Both the position numbers and the translations under genes were made by a program. Shown here piece by piece: positions 36,376 through 45,522 of a stretch of DNA of 64,000 bases. A model generated the notes under the pieces. The model was not told the DNA's origin. It saw only the letters and a list, made by a program, of their open reading frames with translations, and made no database searches. Origin of the DNA: JAJPKK01 sp963844635. Lineage in GTDB: Bacteria > Pseudomonadota > Alphaproteobacteria > Rhizobiales > Xanthobacteraceae. The stretch covers positions 434,001-498,000 of the forward strand of contig CAWJPD010000005.1 of NCBI GenBank assembly GCA_963844635.1. Reading direction: 5' to 3'. Numbering within the stretch: position 1 is the first letter of the stretch; every line of letters starts with the position of its first letter.

Positions 36376-36790
36376 TAACCGTGAATGCCGGTCCCCACCA
36401 GCGAATCACAGTTACATCACCAGTATCGCAGCTAACGTAACGGGCTTCGCGCGCAAAGCCTTGATTCACAAAAGCACTTCGAAAAAAATCGACTGATGTA
36501 AAATCGCAACAGCGAAAGGTGTCTGAGCACTTTCGTTCGTTAGACCATCGCACCGACCTACCATTGCCAGACATTTGTACAGCGCGAGATGCGTTGCACT
36601 AGACCGAACTAGAGCGGGATGCGTTCAGTTTGAACCGCCTCCGGCTCGATCATCGTTGATTTTGCGCAAATTCTCTTCTCGTTCGATAGACTTTCATTTT
36701 CCGCATGATCTCCTCCGAAGAAGTCCGCATCTCCTCCGAAGAAGTCTGCACTTTCGGGATCATGCGCAAGCGCGGCGCATACACATCAAC
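36376..36790. other. pcm-tolC intergenic region with dispersed repeat
   Basis: 415 bp, no gene. The left part should hold the tolC promoter; the right part is repeat copy D, with an internal 21-bp tandem duplication (CTCCTCCGAAGAAGTC... twice, about 36709-36750). Confidence 0.5.
36611..36770 (+). repeat. Dispersed repeat, copy D (expanded)
   Basis: Starts AGAGCGGGATGCGTTCAG and ends CTTTCGGGATCATGCGCAAG like the other copies. It is longer because of an extra TTCTCTTCTCGTTCGATAG segment and a tandemly doubled CTCCTCCGAAGAAGTC unit. Confidence 0.78.
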
Positions 36791-37510
36791 TCAGAAGACG
36801 AAAGCGGGAGGCCGAGCAAAGCCAGGCAGCGGAGGTGCCATGGCATCGAAAATCACGCGACCGCTCACGGCACCCTTATCGGAAACGAACACGGTCCCTT
36901 TCCCGACCGCGCCTTGCCGGATCACCGCGGCCAGGCGACCGTCCCCGCCCATCTGATCGAAGAGCGGTTGGGGCACCAGTTCGACACCGCCATCGAGAAG
37001 GATCACATCATAAGGGGCTGAAGCCGCCCAGCCCGCGTCAAGGGCGCCCGTTGCAATCGTCACATGACCGATGCCGAGCTGGGACACGATAGACTGTGCC
37101 CGGCGGGCCAGTGCGACATCTTCTTCCAATGCGGTGACCGCCGCTGCGAGCCGGCTCAAGATGGCCGCCGAATAGCCCGTGCCGGCACCGATAACGAGCG
37201 CACGATCATGCGGCTGTGGCGCTGCTGCCTGGATAAGGCGTGCCAGCACCGCGGGTTTGATCAGCCATCGCAATTGCCGTTCAGCGGGCGTCGGACCGTC
37301 CGCGCCCGAGAAATCCTCATCGTCGGGCAGCCCCTTGTGCCTCGCGTTCAAGGGCAGGTCGCGATCCAGATAGGCTAGTGGCGCAATTTGCGCCGGGACA
37401 AAAGCCTCGCGTGGAATCTCGAGCATCGCGGCAAGAAGACCGAGGTCGGTCACATCATTGGTGCGGATTTGCCCGTCCACCATGGCGCGGCGCGCCGCAG
37501 CAAAATTCAT
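36791..37510 (-). CDS. pcm: Protein-L-isoaspartate O-methyltransferase
   Basis: A 239-residue SAM-dependent methyltransferase that repairs isoaspartyl residues. Motif I is ALVIGAGTGYSAAILSRL, post-I VTALEEDVALA, and motif II PYDVILLDGGVE. The N-terminal FAAARRAMVDGQIRTNDVTD is the standard start of alphaproteobacterial PIMT encoded before tolC. The start at 37510 has GGAG upstream. It is divergent from the pseudoprotease gene. Confidence 0.9.
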   Translation of the reverse strand: MNFAAARRAMVDGQIRTNDVTDLGLLAAMLEIPREAFVPAQIAPLAYLDRDLPLNARHKGLPDDEDFSGADGPTPAERQLRWLIKPAVLARLIQAAAPQPHDRALVIGAGTGYSAAILSRLAAAVTALEEDVALARRAQSIVSQLGIGHVTIATGALDAGWAASAPYDVILLDGGVELVPQPLFDQMGGDGRLAAVIRQGAVGKGTVFVSDKGAVSGRVIFDAMAPPLPGFARPPAFVF

Positions 37511-37680
37511 CGCTCCGCCTCCGGCCGGCTCCCGCTTCGCCACGTGTCACGTGTCTCGACGCCCCGCGAGCGGGTTTTGCGGCACACCCCGCAAAAACGC
37601 AAGCGGATCACCCTGGTCATCAGGCCAGTTGTCTGGCGGTGGAAGCCGTCCCACGTTGGCAGGCGTGAACGGAGGAAATA

Positions 37681-38637
37681 ATGACAATATCTTCGCAACC
37701 CGAAGCATCCACTCCATCCGGCAGTATCGCGCCGGGCCTGTTGCAATTCTCCAACCAGCTTGCGGCGGTAATCGCCGCAGCCACGCCCTCGATCGTCGCG
37801 GTTCACGGACGCGGCTATCGAACCTCGAGCGGCATCCTGTGGCAGCCCGGCCTGGTCGTCAGCGCCGAGGAGACGATCGAACGCGACGCCTCCCTAGGCC
37901 TCAGCTTGCCCGACGGACAACGCATCGAGGCCACGCTCTCGGGCCGCGACCCGAGCACCGATATCGCGGTCTTGAATTTTGCTGCGCCCGGTTCGACGGC
38001 GGCTCCCTTTACAAGGCACGTGCCGATCGCGGAACTGCGCGTCGGACAACTCGCGCTGGTGGTCGGTCGGGCCAATGACACCCTTGTCGCCGCACAGGGG
38101 ATTGTCTCGATCGCCGGGCCGGCTTGGCGCAGCAGCCAGGGCGGCCTGATCGATGCCCGCCTGCGGATCGATGCGAGGCTTCCGGCGATGGCGGAAGGGG
38201 GAGCCGTGCTGGCTGCCGACGGCAGCTTGATCGGCATGGCTGTGTTCGGTCCAAGACGCTCCCTGCTCACCATTCCCGCCGCGACCATCGCCCGCATTGT
38301 GCAGGCCATCAAGGACAAGGGTCATGTCGCCCGCGGCTATCTGGGGGTCGGACTCCAGCGGGTGTCCGTCGCGTCTGACGAAGGCGGCGACAAGCGCCGC
38401 GGCGTGATGGTCGTGACCGTCGATCCCGCGGGTCCGGCGAAGGCGGCCGGCATACTTCAGGGCGATATCATCCTCACTTTGGGCGGGACGGCAGTCACAG
38501 GCGTGCGCAGCCTCTACCGGGAGCTTGGACCTGACACAGTGGGGCAGAAAAAAGCCGTCGAGCTGATCCGGGCGGGGGCGCGCTCGACTGTCGATGTGAC
38601 GATCGCGGCGAGGCCGCGGCGTGACGATGGCGCATGA
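37681..38637 (+). CDS. HtrA-like pseudoprotease with PDZ domain, catalytic residues lost
   Basis: A 318-residue protein with the fold of S1C (HtrA/DegQ) proteases and one PDZ domain (about 220-318: RGYLGVGLQRV ... GDIILTLGGTAVTGVR). Only the triad Asp94 (PSTDIAVLNF) is kept. The His position (TNNHVV in active enzymes) reads SAEETI (Glu64), and the GNSGG nucleophile loop reads MAEGG (Glu172). It is therefore predicted inactive as a protease and may bind peptides or regulate. No signal peptide, so cytosolic. The start at 37681 has GGAGG. It overlaps the LuxR-type gene and lies near an active HtrA homologue. Confidence 0.85.
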   Translation: MTISSQPEASTPSGSIAPGLLQFSNQLAAVIAAATPSIVAVHGRGYRTSSGILWQPGLVVSAEETIERDASLGLSLPDGQRIEATLSGRDPSTDIAVLNFAAPGSTAAPFTRHVPIAELRVGQLALVVGRANDTLVAAQGIVSIAGPAWRSSQGGLIDARLRIDARLPAMAEGGAVLAADGSLIGMAVFGPRRSLLTIPAATIARIVQAIKDKGHVARGYLGVGLQRVSVASDEGGDKRRGVMVVTVDPAGPAKAAGILQGDIILTLGGTAVTGVRSLYRELGPDTVGQKKAVELIRAGARSTVDVTIAARPRRDDGA

Positions 38638-39214
38638 CCCCTCTCCGCCGCCGGTGCGGATCGCGTTTCGTGTCACCTCGCCCGAATTGCGACGCCGGCT
38701 TGCCAGCGCCTGCGAACAGGCGGGCATCTCCGTGCCGGAAGGGGCAAGCGACGACGCCGATCTGATCGTGACCGAGCTGTCGTCGGAAAGGATAGGCCCC
38801 TCAGCATGCGCGGTCCCTGCGCTCGCAGTGCTCGCGTGGAGACGCCGAGGCAGGGCTGGCGATGTTCGCGCCGTGATCCCGCCCGGCCTCGACGAGGCAA
38901 TGCTCGGTACGGTCATTTCGGCGGTGGCCGGAGCCATCGCGATGGCGCCGCGCGATGGCGTCGCACCTGGCGTTTGGGCAGAGGATGGCACGCGGGAAGA
39001 CCGCGAGATCGACGGCGCCGACCTGACGGCGCGTGAGCGCGAGGTGCTCGCTTTGTTGGCAGAGGGGGCATCCAACAAGACGATTGCTCGCGCGTTATCG
39101 ATCTCGGTGCGCACCGCCAAGTTCCATGTCGCCTCGATCACCGAGAAACTCGGGGCCGGGGGACGGCAGGAAGCAGTCGCGATCGCAATCCGCTCCGGCC
39201 TGCTGATGCTGTAA
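38627..39214 (+). CDS. LuxR-type HTH regulator with degenerate receiver-like N-terminus
   Basis: A 195-residue protein. The C-terminal 65 residues are a clear LuxR/NarL helix-turn-helix (LTAREREVLALLAEGASNKT...VRTAKFHVASITEKLG). The N-terminal 120 residues look like a shortened receiver: IAFRVTSPELRRRLASACEQ and ADLIVTEL, where the usual phospho-acceptor Asp is Glu50 and the early acidic pair is absent. It may therefore be phosphorylation-independent. The start is ATG 38627 (or GTG 38621), overlapping the end of the pseudoprotease gene by 11 bp. Confidence 0.82.
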   Translation: MAHDPSPPPVRIAFRVTSPELRRRLASACEQAGISVPEGASDDADLIVTELSSERIGPSACAVPALAVLAWRRRGRAGDVRAVIPPGLDEAMLGTVISAVAGAIAMAPRDGVAPGVWAEDGTREDREIDGADLTAREREVLALLAEGASNKTIARALSISVRTAKFHVASITEKLGAGGRQEAVAIAIRSGLLML

Positions 39215-39253
39215 CCAGGGACCCGGCTTCCGAAACATAGTCTCCGAACCCAT

Positions 39254-40282
39254 ATGAGTTCCATGCTTGACCTTGCTCATGAACTTCCCGCCAAGTTGGT
39301 CGACCGCCAGCCGGAACGCGATGACGATCGCAACGCCGACGGCCAATCGATCGCGCTTCTCGATACGCTGTCCAATGGCATTGCCGTGGTGGTCAACCGT
39401 GTCGGTCCTGCTGTGGTTCGGGTCGAAACGTCCGGCAAGGGGCGGCCGCAGGGCGGCCTCGGCTCCGGCGTCGTGATTTCGCCGGATGGCCTCGTCCTCA
39501 CCAACAGTCACGTCGTCCACGGCCATCGCGAGGCCATGCTCGCCAACAGCGAGGGCCTCGCCATGGAGGCGCGGCTGATCGGCGAAGACCGCGACACCGA
39601 CATTGCATTGCTACGGGTGACGACCGCCCGGCAGCTTGCATCCGCCCCGCTCGGCGATTCGAAGCTTTTGCGACGCGGCCAGATCGTCATCGCCATCGGC
39701 AACCCGTTGGGCTTCGAGTTCACCGTTACGTCTGGCGTGGTGTCCGCGCTGGGACGCTCGCTGCGCGCTTCCAACGGTCGGCTGATCGAGGACGTGGTGC
39801 AAACGGACGCCGCCCTCAACCCCGGCAATTCCGGTGGCCCGCTGGTGTCCACCCGGGGCGAGGTGGTCGGCATCAATACGGCGGTGATCGCCGGCGCCCA
39901 GGGCATTTGCTTTGCGGTCGCGAGCAACACCGCAAAATTCGTGCTCGGCGAGCTGATCCGCCATGGCCGGGTGCGACGCGCCTATATCGGAGTGTCCGCC
40001 CAGACGGTCCCGGTGCCGCGCCGCTATGCTCATGAATTCGGCCTCAACAGCCGGCGGGGGGCGCTGGTGACGGGAATCGAACCGGAGAGTCCCGCTGCTG
40101 CCGCCGGCATGCAGACGCAGGACATCATCGTCAAGCTCGATAACGAAACCGTGGCAGGGGTGGACGACCTCATTCGTCTGCTGGACGGGACCCGGGTCGA
40201 GCGGCCGCTCACGCTGGTGGTGTTGCGGTTCGGTCATTTGCTGGAATTGACAACGCGCCCGGTCGAGCGCCGGGCCGCCTGA
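39254..40282 (+). CDS. Cytosolic HtrA/DegQ-like serine protease with PDZ domain
   Basis: A 342-residue S1C protease with an intact triad: His86 (LTNSHVV), Asp116 (RDTDIALL), Ser193 (NPGNSGGP), and one C-terminal PDZ domain (about 240-335). No signal peptide or membrane anchor is seen in the charged N-terminus (LVDRQPERDDDRNADGQS), which is unusual because most HtrA proteins are exported. It is 39 bp after the LuxR-type gene and third of a tight cluster with the inactive homologue. A regulatory protease/pseudoprotease pair is a reasonable inference. Confidence 0.88.
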   Translation: MSSMLDLAHELPAKLVDRQPERDDDRNADGQSIALLDTLSNGIAVVVNRVGPAVVRVETSGKGRPQGGLGSGVVISPDGLVLTNSHVVHGHREAMLANSEGLAMEARLIGEDRDTDIALLRVTTARQLASAPLGDSKLLRRGQIVIAIGNPLGFEFTVTSGVVSALGRSLRASNGRLIEDVVQTDAALNPGNSGGPLVSTRGEVVGINTAVIAGAQGICFAVASNTAKFVLGELIRHGRVRRAYIGVSAQTVPVPRRYAHEFGLNSRRGALVTGIEPESPAAAAGMQTQDIIVKLDNETVAGVDDLIRLLDGTRVERPLTLVVLRFGHLLELTTRPVERRAA

Positions 40283-40559
40283 TCCCGTCGCCCCCCGCGG
40301 AGCCCCCATAGCCGCGATCGCGCCATCCGCATCATTGCAATCGGGATCGATAAAAATAACTGCCTCAGCCGGCGCGCCTGCGCTAGCTTGAAAGCGGGCC
40401 CAGTTGGGCGGGGGCCAGAAATTTGCGCCGGCGTAGCACTTCCGCGGGCGCAGAATCCGATATTCAAGCACGGTGATCCGCCTCCGACACTTCGGCCGGA
40501 GACGTTCCGGGGCGTCGCCAGGTCCGCGGCCGAATGCCGAACTGAGCGAGGGGCAAGCC

Positions 40560-41931
40560 ATGAGCGAAACCGTAGAATCCGAGGAGATGGTCGATCCTGC
40601 CGAGCTTGCGGCGCGGCTGGCCAAGGAACGGTCGGCCGACATCGCCGAAGCGCTGAACGATCAAAACCCCGAAGTCGCGATGGCAGTGCTGCTCAACTTG
40701 CCCATCGAACTCGCGATTGCCGTTCTCGATAACCCAATTCTTGCCGATGCGGCGGAGGTTATCGAAGCGATGCCACGAGATCGTGTGCTTGCGCTGCTGA
40801 GCGGCATGTCGGCCGACCGTGTCGCCGATATTTTCCAGGACCTTGAGGAGCCGAGCCGTTCCGACCTGCTCGCGCGTCTCGATGCCGAGACGCAAGCGAC
40901 CGTCAAGCAGCTTTTGATCTATCCCGAGGAGAGCGCCGGTTCGCTGATGACGACCGAGTTCGTAAGCGTTCCCGCAACCTGGACCGTCGGGCAGACCTTG
41001 CAGCATGTTCGCCTGGTCGAGCGCACCCGGGAGACGATCTACGCGATCTACATTCTCGATCCTCGCACCAAGGTGCTGCTGCGCGCGATGCCGCTGCGGC
41101 GGCTGATCACCGCAGACCCCGACCTGCCGGTGCTGGCGGCGGCGCCGCCGCGGCCTCCGGTCGCCGTATCGCCGCTTGCCAGCGCGGACGACACGGCGCG
41201 GCTGATCTCCAAATACGACCTGCTCGCGATACCCGTCATCGACGGCATCGGACACCTCGTCGGCATCGTCACCGTCGACGACGTGATCGACGAGATGATC
41301 CGACGCCAAACCGAGGAAGTGCAGCGCTTCGGCGGCATGGAGGCGCTCGATGAGCCCTATATGGACATCAGCTTCGCCCAGAATGATTCGAAAGCGGGCT
41401 GGCTGGTTGTGCGCGTTGTTTCTATCCGAGATGCTGACCGCATCGGCGATGCAAGGCTTCCAGGGCGAGCTCGAGAAAGCGCTGGTGCTGACCTTGTTCA
41501 TCCCGCTGATCATGAGTTCGGGCGGCAATTCCGGTTCACAGGCGACCTCGCTGTTGATCCGCGCGCTGGCGCTGCGACAGATAGGGCTTGGCGAGTGGTG
41601 GCGGGTGGCGCTGCGCGAATTGCCGGCCGGCCTCGTACTCGGCGCCATTCTCGGCCTCATCGGCATCGGCCGCATCGCGATCTGGCAGTTGTTCGGGATC
41701 TATGACTACGGCCCGTACTGGATGCTTGTCGCACTAACCGTCGCGCTGGCCCTTGTCGGCATCGTCACATTCGGCTCGATGGTCGGTTCGTTGCTTCCGT
41801 TCCTCCTGCGCGCGCTCGGTTTCGATCCCGCGGCAGCTTCGGCGCCGTTCGTTGCCACCCTGGTCGATGTGAGCGGCCTCGTGATCTATTTCGGCGTCGC
41901 TGCGCTCGTCCTGCGTGGCACGCTGCTGTGA
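40560..41931 (+). pseudogene. mgtE: MgtE-type magnesium transporter, one frameshift
   Basis: Magnesium channel/transporter, 456 residues after correction: MgtE N-domain (about 30-130, superhelical ALLSGMSADRVADIFQDLE), two CBS domains (about 135-255, with LAIPVIDGIGHLVGIVTVDDVID), then the five-helix MgtE pore with ESAGSLMT before it and PLIMSSGGNSGSQATSL in the pore. As given, one extra base at about 41412 (GTTGTGCGCG) breaks the frame in the first transmembrane helix, so AGWLVV and ALFLSEMLTASAM are in different frames. The start at 40560 has GAGGGG upstream. It is convergent with kdsB. Confidence 0.88.
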
Positions 41932-41949
41932 GGCACCCCGGCGCGGCGG

Positions 41950-42675
41950 TCAGGCCAGGAGCGCACGTGCGCGCGCGAGGTCCTGCGGGGTATCGACGCC
42001 TAGCGGCACCGAGCCGACGAGGGCGACATCGATGCGCATTCCGGCTTCCAGCGCGCGCAGCTGCTCGAGCTTCTCACGGCGTTCCAAGCTTGAGGGCGGC
42101 AGCGCGACGAAGCGTTCCAGCGCTTGGCGACGATACGCATAAAGCCCGATATGGTGATAGAGCGGCCCCTCGCCAAAAGGAGCGCTGGCGCGGGTGAAAT
42201 AGAGAGCGCGCAGTCGTGACGCGCCGACCGGCGTGCCGACCACCTTGACCACATTCGGATCGGTGCGTTCCCCGGGGGCGGTGATCTCGGCGGCAATGGT
42301 CGCAATATCGACCGCGGGATCGGCGAGCGGCGTCAGCGCCGCCTTGATGTCGCCGGGAGCGATCGTCGGCAGGTCGCCCTGTATATTGACGATGACCTCG
42401 GCCGGCGCCGCCGCGCCGACCAAGCCGGAGGCCTCGAAGATGCGGTCGGACCCGGAGACGTGGTCGGACCTTGTCATCACGCTGCGTCCGCCGGCCTGCT
42501 CCACCGCCGTCGCGATCTCGCGCGAGTCGGTCGCAACGAAGACGGGGCCGATCTCCGCCGCTTCGGCACGGCGCAACACGTGGACGATCATCGGCTTCCC
42601 GCCGATCTCGGCGAGCGGCTTGCCCGGCAGCCGGGTCGCGGCCATGCGCGCGGGGATGATGATCACGGTTTGCAT
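41950..42675 (-). CDS. kdsB: 3-deoxy-manno-octulosonate cytidylyltransferase
   Basis: A 241-residue enzyme activating KDO with CTP for lipopolysaccharide synthesis. Motifs are IIIPARMAATRLPGKPL (nucleotide binding), VFVATDSREI, MTRSDHVSGSDRI, VNIQGDLPTI, and YHHIGLYAYRRQALERFV. The start at 42675 (ATG) is more likely than an upstream GTG; the RBS is weak. The pair kdsB/cycM in divergent orientation is a familiar Bradyrhizobiaceae arrangement. Confidence 0.94.
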   Translation of the reverse strand: MQTVIIIPARMAATRLPGKPLAEIGGKPMIVHVLRRAEAAEIGPVFVATDSREIATAVEQAGGRSVMTRSDHVSGSDRIFEASGLVGAAAPAEVIVNIQGDLPTIAPGDIKAALTPLADPAVDIATIAAEITAPGERTDPNVVKVVGTPVGASRLRALYFTRASAPFGEGPLYHHIGLYAYRRQALERFVALPPSSLERREKLEQLRALEAGMRIDVALVGSVPLGVDTPQDLARARALLA

Positions 42676-42868
42676 AGGTGCGCTTTTTTCGTGAGTTCGC
42701 TGCACCGTCCTCGATCGGGAGCGATGCGCAGCGCCCGTGACCTATCGGCCGGTTGCGGCAACATTGCGGGACATGCGAGTTGCCAGCGCGGCATCAAAGC
42801 GGCTATTGCTCCAGACATTCGCGACCTTGGCCAGATGTCCGACTCCGAGCCTGGCGGACGGGACCTGA

Positions 42869-43432
42869 ATGGACTCTTTCGAAATCAACAAGATTCTCGG
42901 TGCGTTATTGGCAACCGGGCTTTTCCTCGTCGCGCTGAATATCGGGGCGGAGGCGATCTTCGCGCCGACGACGCCGACGAAGCCGGGCTACGAGATTGCG
43001 ATTCCGAAGAAGCAGGAAGCGGCGCCCTCATCTGCCGCCACATCCAATCAGCCCGCAGCCGGACAGGAACCGATCGAGAAGCTGCTGGCGAGCGCCGAGC
43101 CCTCTCGCGGCGAAGAGATCGCCCGGCAATGCATGACTTGTCATAATTTCCAGAAGGGCGGTCCCAACGCGGTCGGCCCCAATCTCTACGGCGTTGTCGG
43201 TCGGCCCAGAGCCTCCGCGCCGAACTATACTTATTCCGACGCGATGAAGGCAAAGGGCGGCACCTGGACGGTCGATGACCTGAACAAATTTCTGACCAAG
43301 CCGCAGGACTTCGTTCCCGGCACCAAGATGACGTTCGCCGGCCTGCCGCGCGAAAACCAACGCGCGGATGTGATCGCCTATCTCAACACGCTTTCGGACA
43401 ATCCGAAACCGCTGCCGACTGCCAAGCAGTAG
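42869..43432 (+). CDS. cycM: Membrane-anchored c-type cytochrome CycM
   Basis: A 187-residue class I cytochrome c kept in the membrane by an uncleaved N-terminal anchor (ILGALLATGLFLVALNIGAEAI), followed by a Pro/Ala-rich linker (about 40-70) and the haem domain with RQCMTCHNF, GPNLYGVVGR and the axial Met in PGTKMTFAG. CycM carries electrons from the bc1 complex to aa3 oxidase in Bradyrhizobium. The match to mitochondrial-type cytochrome c over the haem domain is close. Confidence 0.92.
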   Translation: MDSFEINKILGALLATGLFLVALNIGAEAIFAPTTPTKPGYEIAIPKKQEAAPSSAATSNQPAAGQEPIEKLLASAEPSRGEEIARQCMTCHNFQKGGPNAVGPNLYGVVGRPRASAPNYTYSDAMKAKGGTWTVDDLNKFLTKPQDFVPGTKMTFAGLPRENQRADVIAYLNTLSDNPKPLPTAKQ

Positions 43433-43626
43433 CGCTGCCAGGCTCCCTGCCCTGTCCGCGCCCGCATGTCTCCTCTCACGGCCGCCGTTGCTGCGGCCAG
43501 TAAGCGCTCCGCAATGGCGTCCTTTCGACGCCTGGCGGCACGGTAGCGCCGCAATCCCAAGACAAGGTATATGTTTTGCAGCCACCGGGCCGGCGGGGCG
43601 CCGGGCCGGCCGGGCCGGATGGAATG

Positions 43627-45522
43627 ATGGAGGCCGGATTGAACGCCGGGTCACTGATGCGCAATTGCGTCGCTGCTGTCCTGATCGCCGCTCCCGTTTT
43701 CCTGGTTGCTGCTGTCGCCGCGGCCCAGCAGCCGACTGGCGGGACGGTCTGGCGGAACGGCCTGTCACTGTTTGGCGATGTCAAATACCCTGCCGATTTC
43801 AAGCATTTCGATTACGTCAATCCAGATGCTCCCAAGGGGGGCACCGTGCGCATGACCGTGATCGGCACCTTCGACAATTTCAATCCGGTGGTCGCGGGCG
43901 TCAAAGGCAGCGAGGCAACCGGGGTCAGTCTGATTTTCGACACGCTGATGGTCCGTTCCCTCGACGAGGTGTCGACCGAATACGGGTTGCTGGCCGAGAG
44001 CGTCAGTTACGCCGACGATTATTCGCGCGCGACCTATCGGCTGCGGCCGAACGCAAAATGGCAAGACGGCAAGCCGGTGACGCCCGAAGACGTGATCTTC
44101 TCCTTCGACGCGTTCAAGACCAACCATCCCGCCTATTCCGCCTATTATCAGCACGTCTCCAAAGTCGAAAAAACCGGCGAACGCGATGTGACTTTCACGT
44201 TCGACAGCACCGGGAACCGCGAACTGCCCCAAATCGTCGGCGAGATCACGGTGCTTCCGAAGCATTGGTTCGAAGGCACCGATCGCTCGGGCAAGAAGCG
44301 CGACATCACCGCAACGACGCTCGAAGTGCCGCTCGGCAGCGGTCCATACCGCATCAAGGAGTTCACGGCCGGTCGCTCGCTCACGCTCGAACGGGTCAAG
44401 GATTATTGGGGCAAGGACCTGCCGGTGTCGGTGGGCCAGAACAATTTCGACGAGCTGCGCTTCGACTACTATCGCGACACCACCGTTGCGTTCGAAGCCT
44501 TCAAGGCGGACCAGGCGGACTGGCGCTACGAAAACGTCGCGCGCAACTGGGCGACGGCCTACGACTTTCCGGCGATCAATGAGAAGCGGGTGGTGAAAGA
44601 GGAGTTTCCGATCCGCAACCAGGGTATCATGCAGGCCTTCGCCTTCAACACCCGGCGGCCCAAGTTTGCCGATCCGCGGGTGCGCCGAGCTTTCAACCTT
44701 GCGCTCGACTTTGAGGAGATGAACAAACAGTTCTTCTTCAGCCAGTACCAGCGGATCGCAAGCTATTTCGAAGGGACGGAGCTTGCGTCCTCGGGCTTGC
44801 CGACGGGCAAGGAGCTCGAGATTCTTGAATCGATGCGCAACGAGGTTCCGCCGGAAGTGTTCACCACCGAATACACGAATCCGGTGAACGGCAGTGCCGA
44901 AAACGTGCGCAACAATCTGCGTGAGGCCGCACGCCTGCTGCGGGAAGCCGGCTGGCAAATCCGCAACCAGAAGCTCGTCAATGCCAAGACCGGGGAGCCG
45001 ATGACCGTCGAGTTCCTGGCCGACGACCCCACCACCGAGCGCTATATCCTGTTCTACAAGCCCGCCCTGGAGCGCCTTGGGATGACGGTGAGCGTGCGCA
45101 CGGTCGACCCCTCGCAGTACGAGAACCGTGAGCGCAAGTGGGATTATGACATCATCATTGGCACATGGCCGGAGTCGCTTTCGCCCGGCAATGAGCAGCG
45201 CGAATATTGGGGATCGAAGGCGGCGACCCAGGAGGGGTCGCAAAACTTCGTCGGCATCAAGAACCCGGCGATCGACAAGCTCATCGATCGCATCGTGTTC
45301 GCGAAGAATCGGGGGGAACTGGTCGCGGCCACTCATGCGCTCGACCGTGTGCTGCTGTGGAACAATTACGTCGTTCCGCAATGGACCTACAGTAAGGTTC
45401 GCACCGCGCGCTGGGATCGCTTCAGCCACCCGGACGCTCTGCCGGAATACGGCACGGATGCTTTCCTCAATGTGTGGTGGTGGGATGCCGCCAAGGCGGC
45501 GAAGACCGGAGGCCGGCAGTGA
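43627..45522 (+). CDS. yejA: Family 5 extracellular solute-binding protein (YejA-like), first paralogue
   Basis: A roughly 630-residue periplasmic peptide-binding protein of the YejA type, which delivers peptides (microcin C class) to YejBEF. Sec signal peptide MRNCVAAVLIAAPVFLVAAVAAAQ; mature start GLSLFGDVKYPADFKHFDYVNPDAPKGG is diagnostic of YejA. Starts at 43624, 43627 and 43657 are possible; I chose 43627. The gene overlaps the second paralogue by 4 bp (GTGA). The permease genes follow after the second paralogue. Confidence 0.9.
   Translation: MEAGLNAGSLMRNCVAAVLIAAPVFLVAAVAAAQQPTGGTVWRNGLSLFGDVKYPADFKHFDYVNPDAPKGGTVRMTVIGTFDNFNPVVAGVKGSEATGVSLIFDTLMVRSLDEVSTEYGLLAESVSYADDYSRATYRLRPNAKWQDGKPVTPEDVIFSFDAFKTNHPAYSAYYQHVSKVEKTGERDVTFTFDSTGNRELPQIVGEITVLPKHWFEGTDRSGKKRDITATTLEVPLGSGPYRIKEFTAGRSLTLERVKDYWGKDLPVSVGQNNFDELRFDYYRDTTVAFEAFKADQADWRYENVARNWATAYDFPAINEKRVVKEEFPIRNQGIMQAFAFNTRRPKFADPRVRRAFNLALDFEEMNKQFFFSQYQRIASYFEGTELASSGLPTGKELEILESMRNEVPPEVFTTEYTNPVNGSAENVRNNLREAARLLREAGWQIRNQKLVNAKTGEPMTVEFLADDPTTERYILFYKPALERLGMTVSVRTVDPSQYENRERKWDYDIIIGTWPESLSPGNEQREYWGSKAATQEGSQNFVGIKNPAIDKLIDRIVFAKNRGELVAATHALDRVLLWNNYVVPQWTYSKVRTARWDRFSHPDALPEYGTDAFLNVWWWDAAKAAKTGGRQ

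Noticed and set aside
37681..38637. Annotation as an active serine protease
   Set aside because: The His and Ser of the triad are both replaced by Glu; only the Asp is kept.
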